Source of the DNA: Hypsibius dujardini | Lineage: Eukaryota > Tardigrada > Eutardigrada > Parachela > Hypsibiidae | Assembly (NCBI GenBank): GCA_001579985.1 | Contig: LRSR01012639.1 | Coordinates: 1 to 31,125, forward strand | DNA length: 31,125 bases | Reading direction: 5' to 3' | Shown here: in pieces, positions 21,104 through 31,125 of the stretch | How the letters are laid out: the number at the start of each line of letters is the position of its first letter | How positions within the stretch are numbered: position 1 is the first letter of the stretch | Made by a program: the position numbers and the translations under genes | Notes under the pieces: model-generated | Database searches by the model: none | Told to the model about the DNA's origin: nothing | The model's input: the letters and a program-made list of their open reading frames with translations, nothing else

Positions 21104-21841
21104 TTATATGTTAATAAATCGACGACACTTCAGGCGAGTTGGCCAACCATTGGTCTTTCGTAAAAAACTTGATTCCATGGCATCGATCCAATCATACACC
21201 TGTTTGGCACTGTGGGAGCGAGCGCTATCCATGTGGAGGATCACCTTCTTCTTGTCTCTTCCGTAGAGCCTGGGGACGTCTTCGAGCATCATCGGAATTA
21301 AAATCTTCTCAATAAAATACGCAGCGTTGACTTCAGCTTTAGGTTCCACCATATACAGGTGGGATGATTCAGCCATAACCAGTTGCATACATCCGTTTTC
21401 GGGGATGGCTCGGCGAATTACTAAAAACAGGTGCATCTTCCCGGCGTTCTTCAATTTTTTTCGAGTCGTAATAGTATTCCGACTAGCTGTTCCGATAGTC
21501 CAACGGAAGCATGGCTTCATCCATCGTAACCACCCATACATAAGTGCTGTCTCTGATCGAATCGTAAAACGGTAGGGCGCGTAGACCCCGTTGCAAGATG
21601 GCGCGCTCGGTGAGGTAGTGTACCTGGAGTTTCTTGAGCTTCTTCTTCTCCAAAGGACCATCCACCAAGCGCCGAATAGATGAAGCAGAGACACCTACAC
21701 GACGTGCCATTTCAGTTTTGGGCAGCGGATTATCACAAGCGATCAAATTTTGAACTTTCCAGACTTTCCGCGGAGTCAATATAACGCATTAACAGCGATG
21801 TATCTTCGCTGATCCGCTGATCGATTGATTCTCTGCGCCAT
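21104..21841 (-). pseudogene. Tc1/mariner-family transposase pseudogene
   Basis: Reading from ATG at 21841, the frame starts MAQRINRSADQRRY, hits a stop near 21780 and continues in another frame with a helix-turn-helix region (MARRVGVSASSIRRLV). It then reaches the first catalytic Asp in VTMDEAM, shifts frame near 21490 and shows the second Asp in VILHMDSARSHSA. The C-terminal WP(A)NSPE motif before the third acidic residue is again out of frame near 21135, and the third residue is lost in that reading. Three disruptions make it a dead copy. Terminal inverted repeats were not found by eye. It does not share ends with the MITEs here, so it is not shown to be their source. Confidence 0.85.
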
Positions 21842-22620
21842 TGTTATAATTTTGAGGACGCTGGAAATAGTCCTCTGAGAAACCGTAAAGTTCTCCTTTT
21901 TCAGCTCGCCCAAAATAACATGGGAGGACCAGTTTAGGGCACCAAGTGCCAAAATGCAACAAATCCCATCAATGTGTTTAAGTTGTTGTATTTGAAGCTT
22001 ACTTCTTCGCCAAGCCGGGAGGCGGAGGAGGTATTCTGCTTTTTTCTGTCCTCCCCTTCATAGAGGCTTACCGTTCCCTCCAAACCGACCTCAATCCGCC
22101 ACCGAGTCGCAGGGAGTTGCACACTCACTGCGGCGACCACGAATCCCTAATGGAGGGGCGTTAAGATGAGATCCATCTAATACAGCTACAGGTGTGACGT
22201 TTGGCAGGCGAAGAGGCAATTGCTGCTTCTAGAATTTAATGTTAGGTTTCTAGCACTCCAGACAAACGCTATCCGAAATATGGTTATAATCGATAACGGT
22301 TACACTTACTGTGTTAAATACCGTCCCACTTTACGTAACAGAGCAGATTGCAACCCTTTTTAACCCTGAGTGAAAAGCTGAATATATGGAGTACTATTTA
22401 TGACACCAATTTTATTGGAACTTAGAAATTTTTTTCCATTGCTAGTTTGAGAAGTCTGGAAATGGAGAAATCTTGTCGATTTGAATAGTTTTATTTAGCA
22501 CATAGTTAATGAATACTCGTCGTGTTGGTAAAGGACGAGTGTAGTGCCAATTAACCACTAGACATTCATTTTGGTAATCAAAGTGTCTTCTTCATTGTGA
22601 ATTTCATTGTTTAACTTATT
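21842..22620. other. No certain gene; one isolated exon-like stretch
   Basis: On the minus strand, an acceptor (CTCCATTAG) at about 22149 and a donor (ACG|GTAAGC) at about 22073 bound an open 25-codon stretch containing VQLPATRWRIEVGLEG. With no partner exon it is not called as a gene. Confidence 0.3.
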
Positions 22621-22950
22621 GTGAGTCTCTGTTAGCTCAACGGTATGAGCTCCAGAGATGTGCAACTCCAAAAAAAAAGCGACTCTAACTCCACTCAAAC
22701 CCCGGGCCAACTCCGGCTAGACTAACTCCAAACTTCTAATATCGCAACTTCAAAAACGAGCATTAGCTCATTTTTGAATGACAATTTTCTGAAAGGCAAT
22801 TCCAACTCCGGCCAAAAACTTCGGAGTGGAGTTGCTGAAGTTGAATAACTCCAACCTCTGTTTTCGGAGCTGAACACCTCTGATGAGCTCTGCCTCAAGT
22901 GAGAAGGGCGACAGTTCAATTCCTTGACAAGTATTTCTTTCACCGGTTGG
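22621..22950 (+). ncRNA. tRNA-like (possible SINE head) unit split by a hAT MITE
   Basis: With the insertion 22653-22882 and one duplication removed, the sequence reads TTAGCTCAACGGTATGAGC, matching an A box with a 4-base D stem (GCTC/GAGC), and about 40 bases on CAGTTCAATTCC, matching a B box. The acceptor and T stems do not pair well, so it is not a functional tRNA. A degenerate tRNA or tRNA-derived SINE promoter is the more likely reading. Confidence 0.35.
22653..22882 (+). mobile_element. hAT-type MITE with perfect 8-base duplication
   Basis: Terminal repeats CAGAGATGTGCAACTCC and, on the other strand, CAGAGGTGTTCAGCTCC enclose 230 bases rich in AACTCC and GGAGTT motifs. Both sides carry the identical 8 bases ATGAGCTC (22645-22652 and 22883-22890). 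The CAGRGRTG-type tip and 8-base duplication are typical of hAT elements. The layout parallels the intronic element at 13141-13640. Confidence 0.9.
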
Positions 22951-23731
22951 TCATGCCAAATGGTACCAAATCATTTCGTGATCAAGGCGTGAGCATTTGG
23001 GCAAGGATGACCATTGGTCAACCAAGTGTCGCTCACTCCATAATTATAGCTGTTTGGCATCCAATTTTGGGATGCAATTATGGATTCATTTTGGTATGAA
23101 CAAAAAGAGAGACCGCCAAATTGTAACGTACTGTGGTTCTGTTTCGAGAATCATAAGGATCTCAATTAAGGTTCGAACTACTTCATTTTTTTCGTCAGGG
23201 TAGGGGGATATAACAAAGACTTTTTTACTTAATAGGCCCTCCCATACAATTTTGCCTAATTACAAAAACTTTTCCCCGTTTCTTTCGCCGTTTCGTTAAA
23301 TACTTTTAGATCCCCCCAACCCGTCTCTCAATTTTGTATTTTTAGGGTACCCTACGTATCCTTCACCCCTATGTACGTCCCTGAATACAACCAAACCAAA
23401 CAACTTCACCAACAACTCACAACAACCCAATACATACAATGCGCCGGATGTAAAAAAAATGCTTTCGAATTTGAAATTGCCATTTTAAGGATGCTTCGCA
23501 CGTGGACCCTATGCAAAGGTTACACTATGCAATTGCCGTACGTGTAGACTAGATTCACCAATACAGAGTGTATCTCTCGTTGATATGCGCGTAAGTTTAC
23601 ACAAACACACGCGGTGAAACAAGGCAGTAGAATTTGCTACGCCCACAGTCTCACAAACTGCTCTAAAGTTCACACCGAACCGCGACCTGTTCCTTCCTCA
23701 AATCAGTGAAAGCTCTTCACCAGAGATAGCC
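22951..23731. other. No gene recognised
   Basis: Only short frames (22997-23203 and similar) without domains. Confidence 0.35.
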
Positions 23732-24082
23732 TTATCCATCAGATAGACTCGTCATTGTCATGATCATGCCGCAGCACAGTATTTCTCGCCGTAGCAGTTT
23801 CCCATTGTTTGAGTCAAATGCGCGTCCATTCTGGAATCTGTTTAGGACAAGCCAGTACTCGCTTCCAACCGTCACTGAAGTCACTTGTATGCCCGTACGT
23901 AACCAAGGATCGGTATATAACACAGCTTTATCAACAACATTGATTTCCGGCAACACGAGAACCGACTGCTTATCGCCATTGACGTAAAACGTTCTACCGG
24001 TTATTCCGGTGACGTTGTTGCTTGAGAGACCTTCCGGAATATCATTCGGAGGTTCGTCTGGAATTAACCAACTGCCAATTTC
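23732..24082 (-). CDS. Unrecognised terminal exon, antisense to the SLC6 5' end
   Basis: An acceptor-like TTTTTTAATAG ends at 24083 on the minus strand. The frame beginning at 24082 in phase 0 is open for 116 codons to a TAA at 23732. It includes EIGSWLIPDEPPNDIPEG, TDPWLRTGIQVTSVTVGSEY and WLVLNRFQNGRAFDSNNG, and has mixed composition like a real extracellular beta-rich protein. One N-glycosylation sequon (NVT) is present. Just upstream, another minus-strand frame (about 24190-24096, [20 protein letters not shown]) also looks coding. It could join by a 59-base intron from GAC|GTGGCA, or the two may be parts of a frameshifted relic. No family is recognised. It overlaps the proposed first SLC6 intron. 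Confidence 0.35.
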   Translation of the reverse strand, partial: EIGSWLIPDEPPNDIPEGLSSNNVTGITGRTFYVNGDKQSVLVLPEINVVDKAVLYTDPWLRTGIQVTSVTVGSEYWLVLNRFQNGRAFDSNNGKLLRREILCCGMIMTMTSLSDG

Positions 24083-24092
24083 CTATTAAAAA

Positions 24093-27000
24093 ATGGTAAG
24101 TCTGCAACGTCTTTTCGTCGGCCACGTAGAGTGCCACGTCACGCGTCATTCTTGTGAGATTTATCAAATTTAACGGCACGGTTTAACAGGGAAAGAAGGA
24201 AAAAGTCGTCGGAAATGGATCCGCGGGAAACATCGTTACAGGAAAAGTCGACATCGACGAAATCCCGGATCGAACCCAATGGGGCAACAAATATGAGTTC
24301 ATCCTGGCGTGTATCAGTATGTCCGTCGGTCTGGGCAACGTCTGGAGATTTCCCTACCTCGGTAAGAGCCTGACTGTATCTTTTCCGACGTTTTACAGCT
24401 TACTTTATGGACCATATATTTTGAAATTTAGCCTACGCGTACGGAGGAGGAGCTTTCTTGTTTCCGTATCTCATCATTCTATTTGTATGCGGAAAGCCCA
24501 TGTACTTCATGGAATGCGCGTTCGGACAGTACCACCAGGAGGGTCCGGTGACGATATGGAAAAGAGTGGCGCCCATCGGGAAGGGAATTGGTTATGCGCA
24601 ACTAGTGATTCAAGCCATGACGTCCATGTATTACGGTAACACGCGTAAAGTTACAACTAATTACAATATATTATACTTTATTCCTTTTAATGGTGCATTT
24701 TAGCATTGTTATTGGAATTGCTAGATAACATCTGTACCATTGATGTAACTGTTTATTTTCTTTCAGTAACAATCATGGCATGGGCAATGTTCTACTTTTG
24801 GTAAGCAAACTACGGTTATTTATTACGCATAATAATGAGCAAGGTAAAAATTAATACTCATTTAGGACTACACTATTTGCCGCGTGTTTGGGTGACCCTG
24901 TTCCTTGGGCTGGTCAGTTCTGCGACAGTGAATGGGCCCACAAACCATCCTGCATTTCCGTTCATATTCCATCGAATGAGATAGAGCAGGGATATCCTCT
25001 CTTGATCTTCACCAATGAGACCTTGGACGCAACGCCGAAAGTCACATCAGCTCAGCAGTATTACGATCGAGTGATCCTCATGAAATTCGACAAGGGTGGC
25101 GACACAAAGTATGATCTCTCTTCTATGGGACGGATTAACTGGCTGCTGATGCTCAACTTCCTGCTGTCTTGGGTCATCATGTTCTTTACCCTTGTCAAGG
25201 TACTACAACTTGAATGGAACTATGGAATGTCAAACCTAAATTAAACCAAAAAACTAAACTACAGATTAACCATCTTTAATAAAACTGAAATGGCAAAACT
25301 TGAAAAAAAATATTCAACTAATTTCAAGCTAAACTACAGTACTTTCTTACTGAAATAAATAAAAATCTCTAAAAATTCATATTTTTGCTAATCGTTACAT
25401 GTGACGACACTACATCGCGAAAACTAGAAACAGTATATTTATTTCTAGGGTATTGCTTCGGCTGGCAAGGTAAGAGTCAACGGAGTACACCAAAAATATT
25501 TACAAGTCCCATGGAATAAAAGGAACTGAGCTATTTACCATTTAGGCTGTTTATATCACGTCCACATTGCCGTTTATTGTGCTCTTCATTCTCCTCGGTC
25601 GCGGTAAGATTTTACGCTCCTCTTCCGTCAAAGTCTACAGCCGTAAAAACAGCGTTCCGAACCGATAAATAAAACACATATCACGCCTGTGCAAATTGTA
25701 GGCGCGTCACTTCCGAACGCTGTGGAGGGTATCAAGTACTTCCTTGTACCGCAGTTTGATAAGCTCTTGAATGTGCAGGTACAACAAGACCGTCTTTGCT
25801 CCGCGTGTCCTTTGAAGATTACGAAAAACTTCCGTATAAACCGTGAAAATACATTTCAGACGTGGCGGAATGCGGCCGAGCAGATGTTCTACTCCTTATC
25901 GTGCGGGTTCGGCTCGCTGGTCATGTTAGGTAAGGACGTCTCACTGTTTAAACAGCTTTGAATGAACATTGATCCCTAAACTAAGAGGTCAATTTAACAA
26001 TATTATCCTTTATCTAGGATCGTATAACAAAAGGAAGCATAATTGTTACAGGTAAAAATTGAAAGTCACCAATATGAAACTGGATTAATCATGCGTCATT
26101 TTCGCCTAGTTTATGTCGGTCAAAATTCTTTAAATCAACGACTAAAGAAGCCCTAGATATTCGATCTCTAATTCATCACTGAAAATCTCAGTCAGCCTCA
26201 AGAAATCATGGAACAAATACGTCTTCCTCAAATATTTCACCTTCAAATCTTCATTTAAAATCTCAATTAACCTCATGGAATCATAGAATAAACGTTTCAG
26301 ACATTTGACCATGATAATATCCTTGAAAACCTCATTAATTTTTGCAGAATTATCCTGTTAATACGCCTCAAATATTTGACCTTCAAGTCATCATTTCAAA
26401 TCTCAGAAAACCTAACGAAATTATAGAACAAATATGCCTCAGATATTTGACCATCAAGTGGCTCTTCACAAACTCAATGAACCTAACGAAACCATAGAAT
26501 AATAATAAATTTGCCTATGATATTTGGCCTTCAAGTCATCATTCAAAGTGTCAGTGCAGCTCACAAAATTGTAGAATAAAAATGCATTAGATAATTTGCC
26601 CTGCAAGTCATCAAATTAAATAATATAATGCACAGGACGTATCTTGGTTCGTAGTGACGCCATGATTGTGTCCGTCGCGGACACAGCCACCAGTCTGATC
26701 GCGGGTATTTCCGTCTTCTCCATCCTCGGATTCATGGCCGGCCAACTGGACGTGGGTGTTGAGACGGTCGCCCAGTCAGGACCCGGTCTGGTATTCGTGA
26801 CCTTTCCTGAAGCATTGAATCAGATGCCGTACCCGCATCTTTGGGCCCTGATCTTCTTCGTCATGTAAACAAATTATTTTGGCGACTGAAAACTTCTGCA
26901 AAAGATTGCGAAAAAGCAACGTTCTTTCTAGGCTGTACACACTTGGCTTAGGCTCTCAAATTGCCACCCTTGAAACAGTTCTGACCATCATCTACGACCA

Positions 27001-28890
27001 GTGGCCTATGTTGCGAAAGAAGAAGCCCCTTGTCTGTGGAATCGCTTGCGTCACCTGCTTTTTCATTGGCATACCATTCATGATGCAGGTTAGGTAGTAA
27101 ACTTTAAGCATTGCGGTTGTTCTTTTTATATCGTGAGGGTATGAAGAATTCACTCACATTTTCATAGGGTGGCATTGATATTTTCGACATTTTTGATTCC
27201 TACGCCGGAGGCTTCAGCGTCCTCTTCCCCGCCGTGGTTGAGTGCGTCATCATCGGCTGGGTTTACGGGGTGACCCGTTTTGTCAACGACACCAACAACA
27301 TGCTTAATATGAAGGTCTCCGTCTACTGGCGATCCACCTGGGGATTATTGTCGCCCTTAAGTCTCATTGTAAGAAGGCAAAAACTGTAACCGAAAATGAA
27401 GTCTAATCAATATATTAATTTGTTTTGCTTATTATTTAGCTGATTCTGATACTCACATTTGCGGCTTATACCCCGTTAAACCACGGCGGTTTGTTGCCCG
27501 AATTCGCGGACGGTCTGGGATGGGGTATCGCCATGGTGTCCATCATTCAGCTGCCCATCTGGGCGGGAATTGCAATCTACCAAGCTAAGGGCTCCACCTT
27601 CAAAGAGGTAAGCTGGTTTGTAACGTTGTACGATAACAGTACACGCTTGCAGTTGAACACTTGAGTACAATAGAAGCTATATTTAAACCCTAACTATACA
27701 TACACAGCACCACGAATTCGGTTTGAAAAACTCCTAATAAACATGCGAATACTAAAGGATCCACCTCAAAAATTTGCTCAACTTTGAATGGGTCTCTAAA
27801 TTTTACCGCTCCTCAAAACCCTTGAATTCGTTCAAAAGTAGATGTCTAAATAAGTTGAATTTCATACAAACTTAAGTTTTAAAAACAATATTATCCGCCC
27901 AACTTGTTAGTTGTCCCAGATAAATTTTGTAATGACTTGATGCGACGACTCTCCCGTTCAGTTCCGGCTTTGACCAAAAGGATTAAGCTCTTATTCTTAC
28001 TTAAACACAACTTTTGCTTGCTAGGTGGGTTGGCTGCGTGCTCTCGGCTTGTGAGATAGCAAAACGTCATGTCAATTCAATAATTAACAATCAATTTCTA
28101 CAATGGTGAAAAATGACGTTTTTCATTTGGCAAATCCCAGAATCTCCCCATCAAACGTGTTCATAATCTGTTGGATTGCAACATGACCTCAACTCTACGC
28201 AGCAATTTTTTGTTAGTTATAATGAGCATCAAAACAAGCACACGCGGTTTCTAGCGTAACCCCTCAAACTTGAGTAAATGTTCGTGGTGGATCCTGTAAT
28301 TAAGAAAGACGTGTTCATTTTAATTTATTTTGCATAGCTAGAAAGTCCCTTCCATGGAGTCGGATCTGTCGGTCACATATTTCTTAGACAAATACACATT
28401 AAATATTCAGGTCAATTTTAGCTTAACGATCGTCATCTCAAATAGTTCAAACGACTTCTGCATAAAACAATATTAAAGTTCAATTGGAGTTACTGCACAA
28501 CAACTGACGTCAGAAGTACTTTCAGAGGTTAGCTGTCAGAGCTAGAGATCATGACTCATTTTGACACTGACAAGTAGTTAAAGTTATGATTCTGATAAAT
28601 GCACCAAAAAATAAGAGCATGCCTTATTTCTTCCATAGAAACTCCATGAAAGCTGTTGGCCCGCTGAAATCATGGTGCCCGTGCCGGTTGGATTCGTCGA
28701 GGGTCCCAGTGATGTCGTACTGGAGGAGCTGCACCACGTCGCCGAGGACGACGCCCTGGGACGCAAGAGTGTCGCAGTCAGCGTGCAGAGCGAAGACTTT
28801 GATGTGGAAAACGGTTCAGCCGAACAGCACAGCTCCGGAAGTGGGATCAACAACGAAGCCTTTGACCAAAAAGACGAAGAGCTTAGATAA
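24093..28890 (+). CDS. SLC6 family Na+/Cl- dependent transporter, probably amino-acid type
   Basis: Fifteen exons: 24093-24095, 24190-24361, 24432-24635, 24767-24800, 24866-25199, 25449-25469, 25546-25603, 25702-25778, 25860-25929, 26018-26051, 26655-26864, 26932-27088, 27168-27368, 27440-27607, 28639-28890. All phases agree; 664 residues, normal for the family. TM1 carries [20 protein letters not shown], with Gly where monoamine carriers have Asp, so an amino-acid substrate is more likely. The large extracellular loop (exon 5) has two cysteines and a sequon (NET). [10 protein letters not shown] after TM7 and [13 protein letters not shown] (TM8) are family hallmarks; [10 protein letters not shown] follows the last TM. 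The tail is acidic and Ser/Gly-rich. It should lie in the plasma membrane with 12 TM helices. Exon 1 is the ATG alone, the weakest call. Intron 14 contains a MITE and intron 10 a tandem repeat. Confidence 0.92.
26148..26612 (+). repeat. Degenerate ~72-base tandem repeat in an SLC6 intron
   Basis: About six and a half diverged units, each starting near CCTCAAATATTTGACCTTCA and ending near CATAGAA(C/T)AAATATG, fill most of the 603-base intron between exons 10 and 11. All units are free of obvious coding. Confidence 0.75.
27755..28296 (+). mobile_element. TA-flanked MITE, copy B, inside SLC6 intron 14
   Basis: It begins AAGGATCCACCTC and ends GTGGTGGATCCTG between TA dinucleotides. At 542 bases it is shorter than copies A and C, lacking some interior sequence. 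It has the same orientation as copy A. It lies well inside the 1031-base last intron and leaves both splice sites untouched. Confidence 0.85.
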
Positions 28891-30166
28891 CCTATTGTGC
28901 CACAGCTTTTGTGCGGTTTTGTACAGGAATGAACGATTATTTGATTTCTGTGATTCCCGCATCTCTTTTCACTCACATTTAAATCTGGGTGGGTACAGTC
29001 GCCTGTGAATAATTGATCATTTGTAGGACAGTTATAGAACATGGAGCGTCCTGCGTTTCAAAACGTTTCAATTTTCCACACGACAAATTTGACAGGGAGA
29101 CATTACTTTCTCCTGATTAGTTCAATAAAGCGAAATGATTTCTTCCCAAGTAAATTTGTTAGCCGATATTAAATCATTATTTAATTATTTATTTTTCCCC
29201 AGCTATTTTCTAAACCGAAACAGTTTCATCTCCGCTTTATGCTAAACCAAAATAATTTCGTCACTGGTTGTTGCGACACCAAAATGAAACAAGTATTTAT
29301 TCATTTAATTTTCTCAATTTTGTATAAATAAATAGTTACTGTACTGCCGCGATCATAACGCTCGGTTTAGCAAATAACTGGAAAATAAAAAATATCCCAC
29401 ATCACATATTTTTCTCGTAATCAATTAACACTTAAAATATCTGCAGTGCAGCATCTTTTTGTGATGTAAAACCCGCCCGTAATGATTCCCCCCCCCCCGC
29501 TCCCGGCTGTCTTCGAGTAATACAAAACCTCAACTTTCGGGTTCTTCCCTTCGTTGGCCTTCGGGCAGTAGAAAGTAGAGGCGACATAGAGGAGCGATAG
29601 TCTTTCTTCACGGCATAATGGTATATGCTATACAATCGAATAACGTCCGGAAAGCGGATATAAAGAAGCACCATGTATAAGTCAAGCTGATCAACTTTCC
29701 GATTGTCGAGATTAAATAGGTAGACACCATTGAGGTCTCCCGTAGCACATGACTTCGCTTGTCTCACGCAATGGGACTATTCCCACCACCAATTACGTCA
29801 TATATCGTACAATCAATTTGGGTCAGATTGCAAAAATAATGAGCGCTGCTGATTGGGTGGGCAAAACATCAACAGCCGCAGCCAGACCGATGTCTGTCTT
29901 GCCATTAAATTTAGTGCAGACGAGATGTGCAGCTCGAGTTCGATTTTCTCAACGGAAATTACAGTCCTTCCAAACATGGAATACACTCTTTTCTTGCTCA
30001 GCGGAAGTATTAGTTAGGCTTCCAACTGAATCTTTCAAGATTGACAGATCCATCAAAGTCAAGGTCGGAGAGTAGAGCAGTGTTAAGCTATCACACTATA
30101 GTCCATCATACTGTGCGTAATATGGCGTAATAGGATAAATATTGTTTTTCACGACCCCAATTTCAC
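28891..30166. other. SLC6 3' flank and GPCR upstream region; no further gene certain
   Basis: A minus-strand frame at 29432-29767 and a plus-strand frame at 29749-30075 have no recognisable domains. A run of C is at about 29487-29498. Confidence 0.35.
29124..29129 (+). terminator. Likely poly(A) signal of the SLC6 gene
   Basis: An AATAAA about 235 bases after the stop codon at 28888-28890. Confidence 0.45.
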
Positions 30167-30689
30167 ATGCAGCAGAACATGAATATCACCACATTCGCTG
30201 AGCCTGATGAAAACTTGTTCCAAAATACCAGCCTGAACAACTTTAATAATACGAGCCAGACATCACCGCTAAAGGCAACTTGGACGGTAACCTCAGTTCT
30301 ATCTCTGGTGACCTTCATTTTCGGGATTCTCTCAAACGGAATCCTCCTGCTCCTTTTCGCCAAAGACAGGACCCTTCTAACTCCTTTCAATGTCTACCTC
30401 ATCAATCTCCTCATCGCCAATCTCTCCTGCGTTCTCACGCAGTACCCTTTCGACATTGTCAATAACCTCTACGCCTTTCAATGGTACCTTGGCGAGCGTG
30501 TCTGCACGCTCTATCTGTACGGATCGTTCGTCCTCAATTCGGCCATCTTTAACGCCCACCAACTGATCGCCATCAACCGTGTCTGGGCGGTCGTCCATCC
30601 GCTTTCATACCGTGACTACCATTCCACAAAAACTGCACTGACCATGTGTGGCGCCATGTGGATTTACATCCATCTGTTCGTGGCTCCAG
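30167..30689 (+). CDS. Rhodopsin-like GPCR, N-terminal exon (TM1-TM4), partial
   Basis: Begins ATG at 30167. The extracellular N terminus has sequons (NIT, NTS, twice). TM1 holds the conserved Asn (GILSNGILLLLF), TM2 has NLLIANLSCVL with Asn where most receptors have Asp, TM3 starts after the loop cysteine (GERVCTLYLYGS) and ends NRVWAVVHPL in place of DRY. TM4 has the conserved Trp (AMWIYIHLF). After 30689 the frame stays open to 30904, but the residues no longer resemble TM4/loop 2, so an intron probably starts there; the best fit is a GC donor (CCAG|GCAAGG). The remaining exons lie beyond the window. It resembles the receptor half at 2260-3217 in TM4, but the intron positions differ. The ligand is unknown. 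Confidence 0.8.
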
Positions 30690-31125
30690 GCAAGGAAGGG
30701 ACCATGCATTTCGATTTCGTTTTTTTTAATGCTGACTACACACATTTGTGTCAGTTAATTGTCTTAAAAAAACCTAACGACCAGATGCCCTTTTCGATTA
30801 CCAGACGGTGGCAACACAAGCTTATCCCATGGAGACGCCCTCTGAGGGTCCAGCAGGGGTCTGGACCCCTGAAATCACCTTTCGATCCCAAATTTTATTC
30901 TTAACTTTAAATAGATTTGGGGCGAAAGTAAATAATACTAAGTAAATTTAGTAAATGTATTAGATATGATTGTTTGCATATATTCTATTTTTCATATCTA
31001 CTATAACCCTTCAAAATGGCACCAAAAAGGCTTTAAGCTTCCCTGCAATTAGTTATTTTAAAAACGATTTTCATTTAAAAGTGGATCAACATTTTCTATT
31101 CAACCTGGCTAAAGGCGGAACCGGG
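30690..31125. other. Probable GPCR intron
   Basis: AT-rich sequence after the proposed donor. No second receptor exon is seen before the window ends. Confidence 0.4.

Noticed and set aside
21104-21841. Mariner transposase as source of the MITEs
   Set aside because: It is broken and its terminal repeats were not found, so no link to the CAGGGTCCACC ends can be shown.
6708-25448. AAACTAAA-rich sequence in three introns (6708-7044, 10572-11674, 25200-25448) as a second introner family
   Set aside because: The similarity is only low-complexity motif content; no shared ends or duplications were found.
1-31125. CRISPR arrays, operons or bacterial-type regulatory sites
   Set aside because: None seen; gene structure is clearly that of an animal nuclear genome.

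Overview
The window is nuclear DNA from an invertebrate animal. Genes are split into many exons with GT-AG introns, often under 100 bases, and the protein families are animal ones: an SLC6 transporter, rhodopsin-like receptors, Kazal domains and a stonustoxin-like/GTPase fusion. A tardigrade or similar small ecdysozoan would fit, but that is a guess from gene style, not proof.

Layout. Bases 1-5071 hold two diverged direct copies of a long repeat (1-710 and 4406-5071). Between them lie a frame-broken Kazal gene (840-1224) and the last two exons of a GPCR (2260-3217). Bases 5566-6154 form a foldback element. An intact small secreted two-Kazal gene lies at 6653-7548. The first copy of a TA-flanked MITE family is at 8623-9373.

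A large minus-strand gene runs from 16156 down to 9649. It encodes about 1440 residues: an N-terminal stonustoxin-like domain, a helical and thioredoxin-like middle, a cysteine cluster, a P-loop GTPase and a Cys/His-rich C terminus. One of its introns (13134-13641) is almost exactly a 500-base hAT-type MITE plus one 8-base target duplication. Splicing it restores the pre-insertion exon, which is the signature of an intron created by a transposon (an introner). A MITE copy (16160-16917) abuts its start codon.

Bases 16918-23731 are gene-poor and repeat-rich: a perfect 25-base-arm hairpin, a broken Tc1/mariner transposase, and a second hAT MITE with a perfect 8-base target duplication inside a tRNA-like sequence. 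A complete 15-exon SLC6 transporter occupies 24093-28890 on the plus strand; its splice phases all agree and give 664 residues. Opposite its 5' end is an unrecognised minus-strand open frame. The window ends with the N-terminal exon of a second GPCR (from 30167).

The genes do not form a pathway. The common theme is how DNA transposons have shaped gene structure: creating an intron, supplying a 5' flank, enlarging an intron and interrupting a tRNA-like unit. Exon limits were derived by hand from splice consensus, phase and family homology; no transcript data were available.
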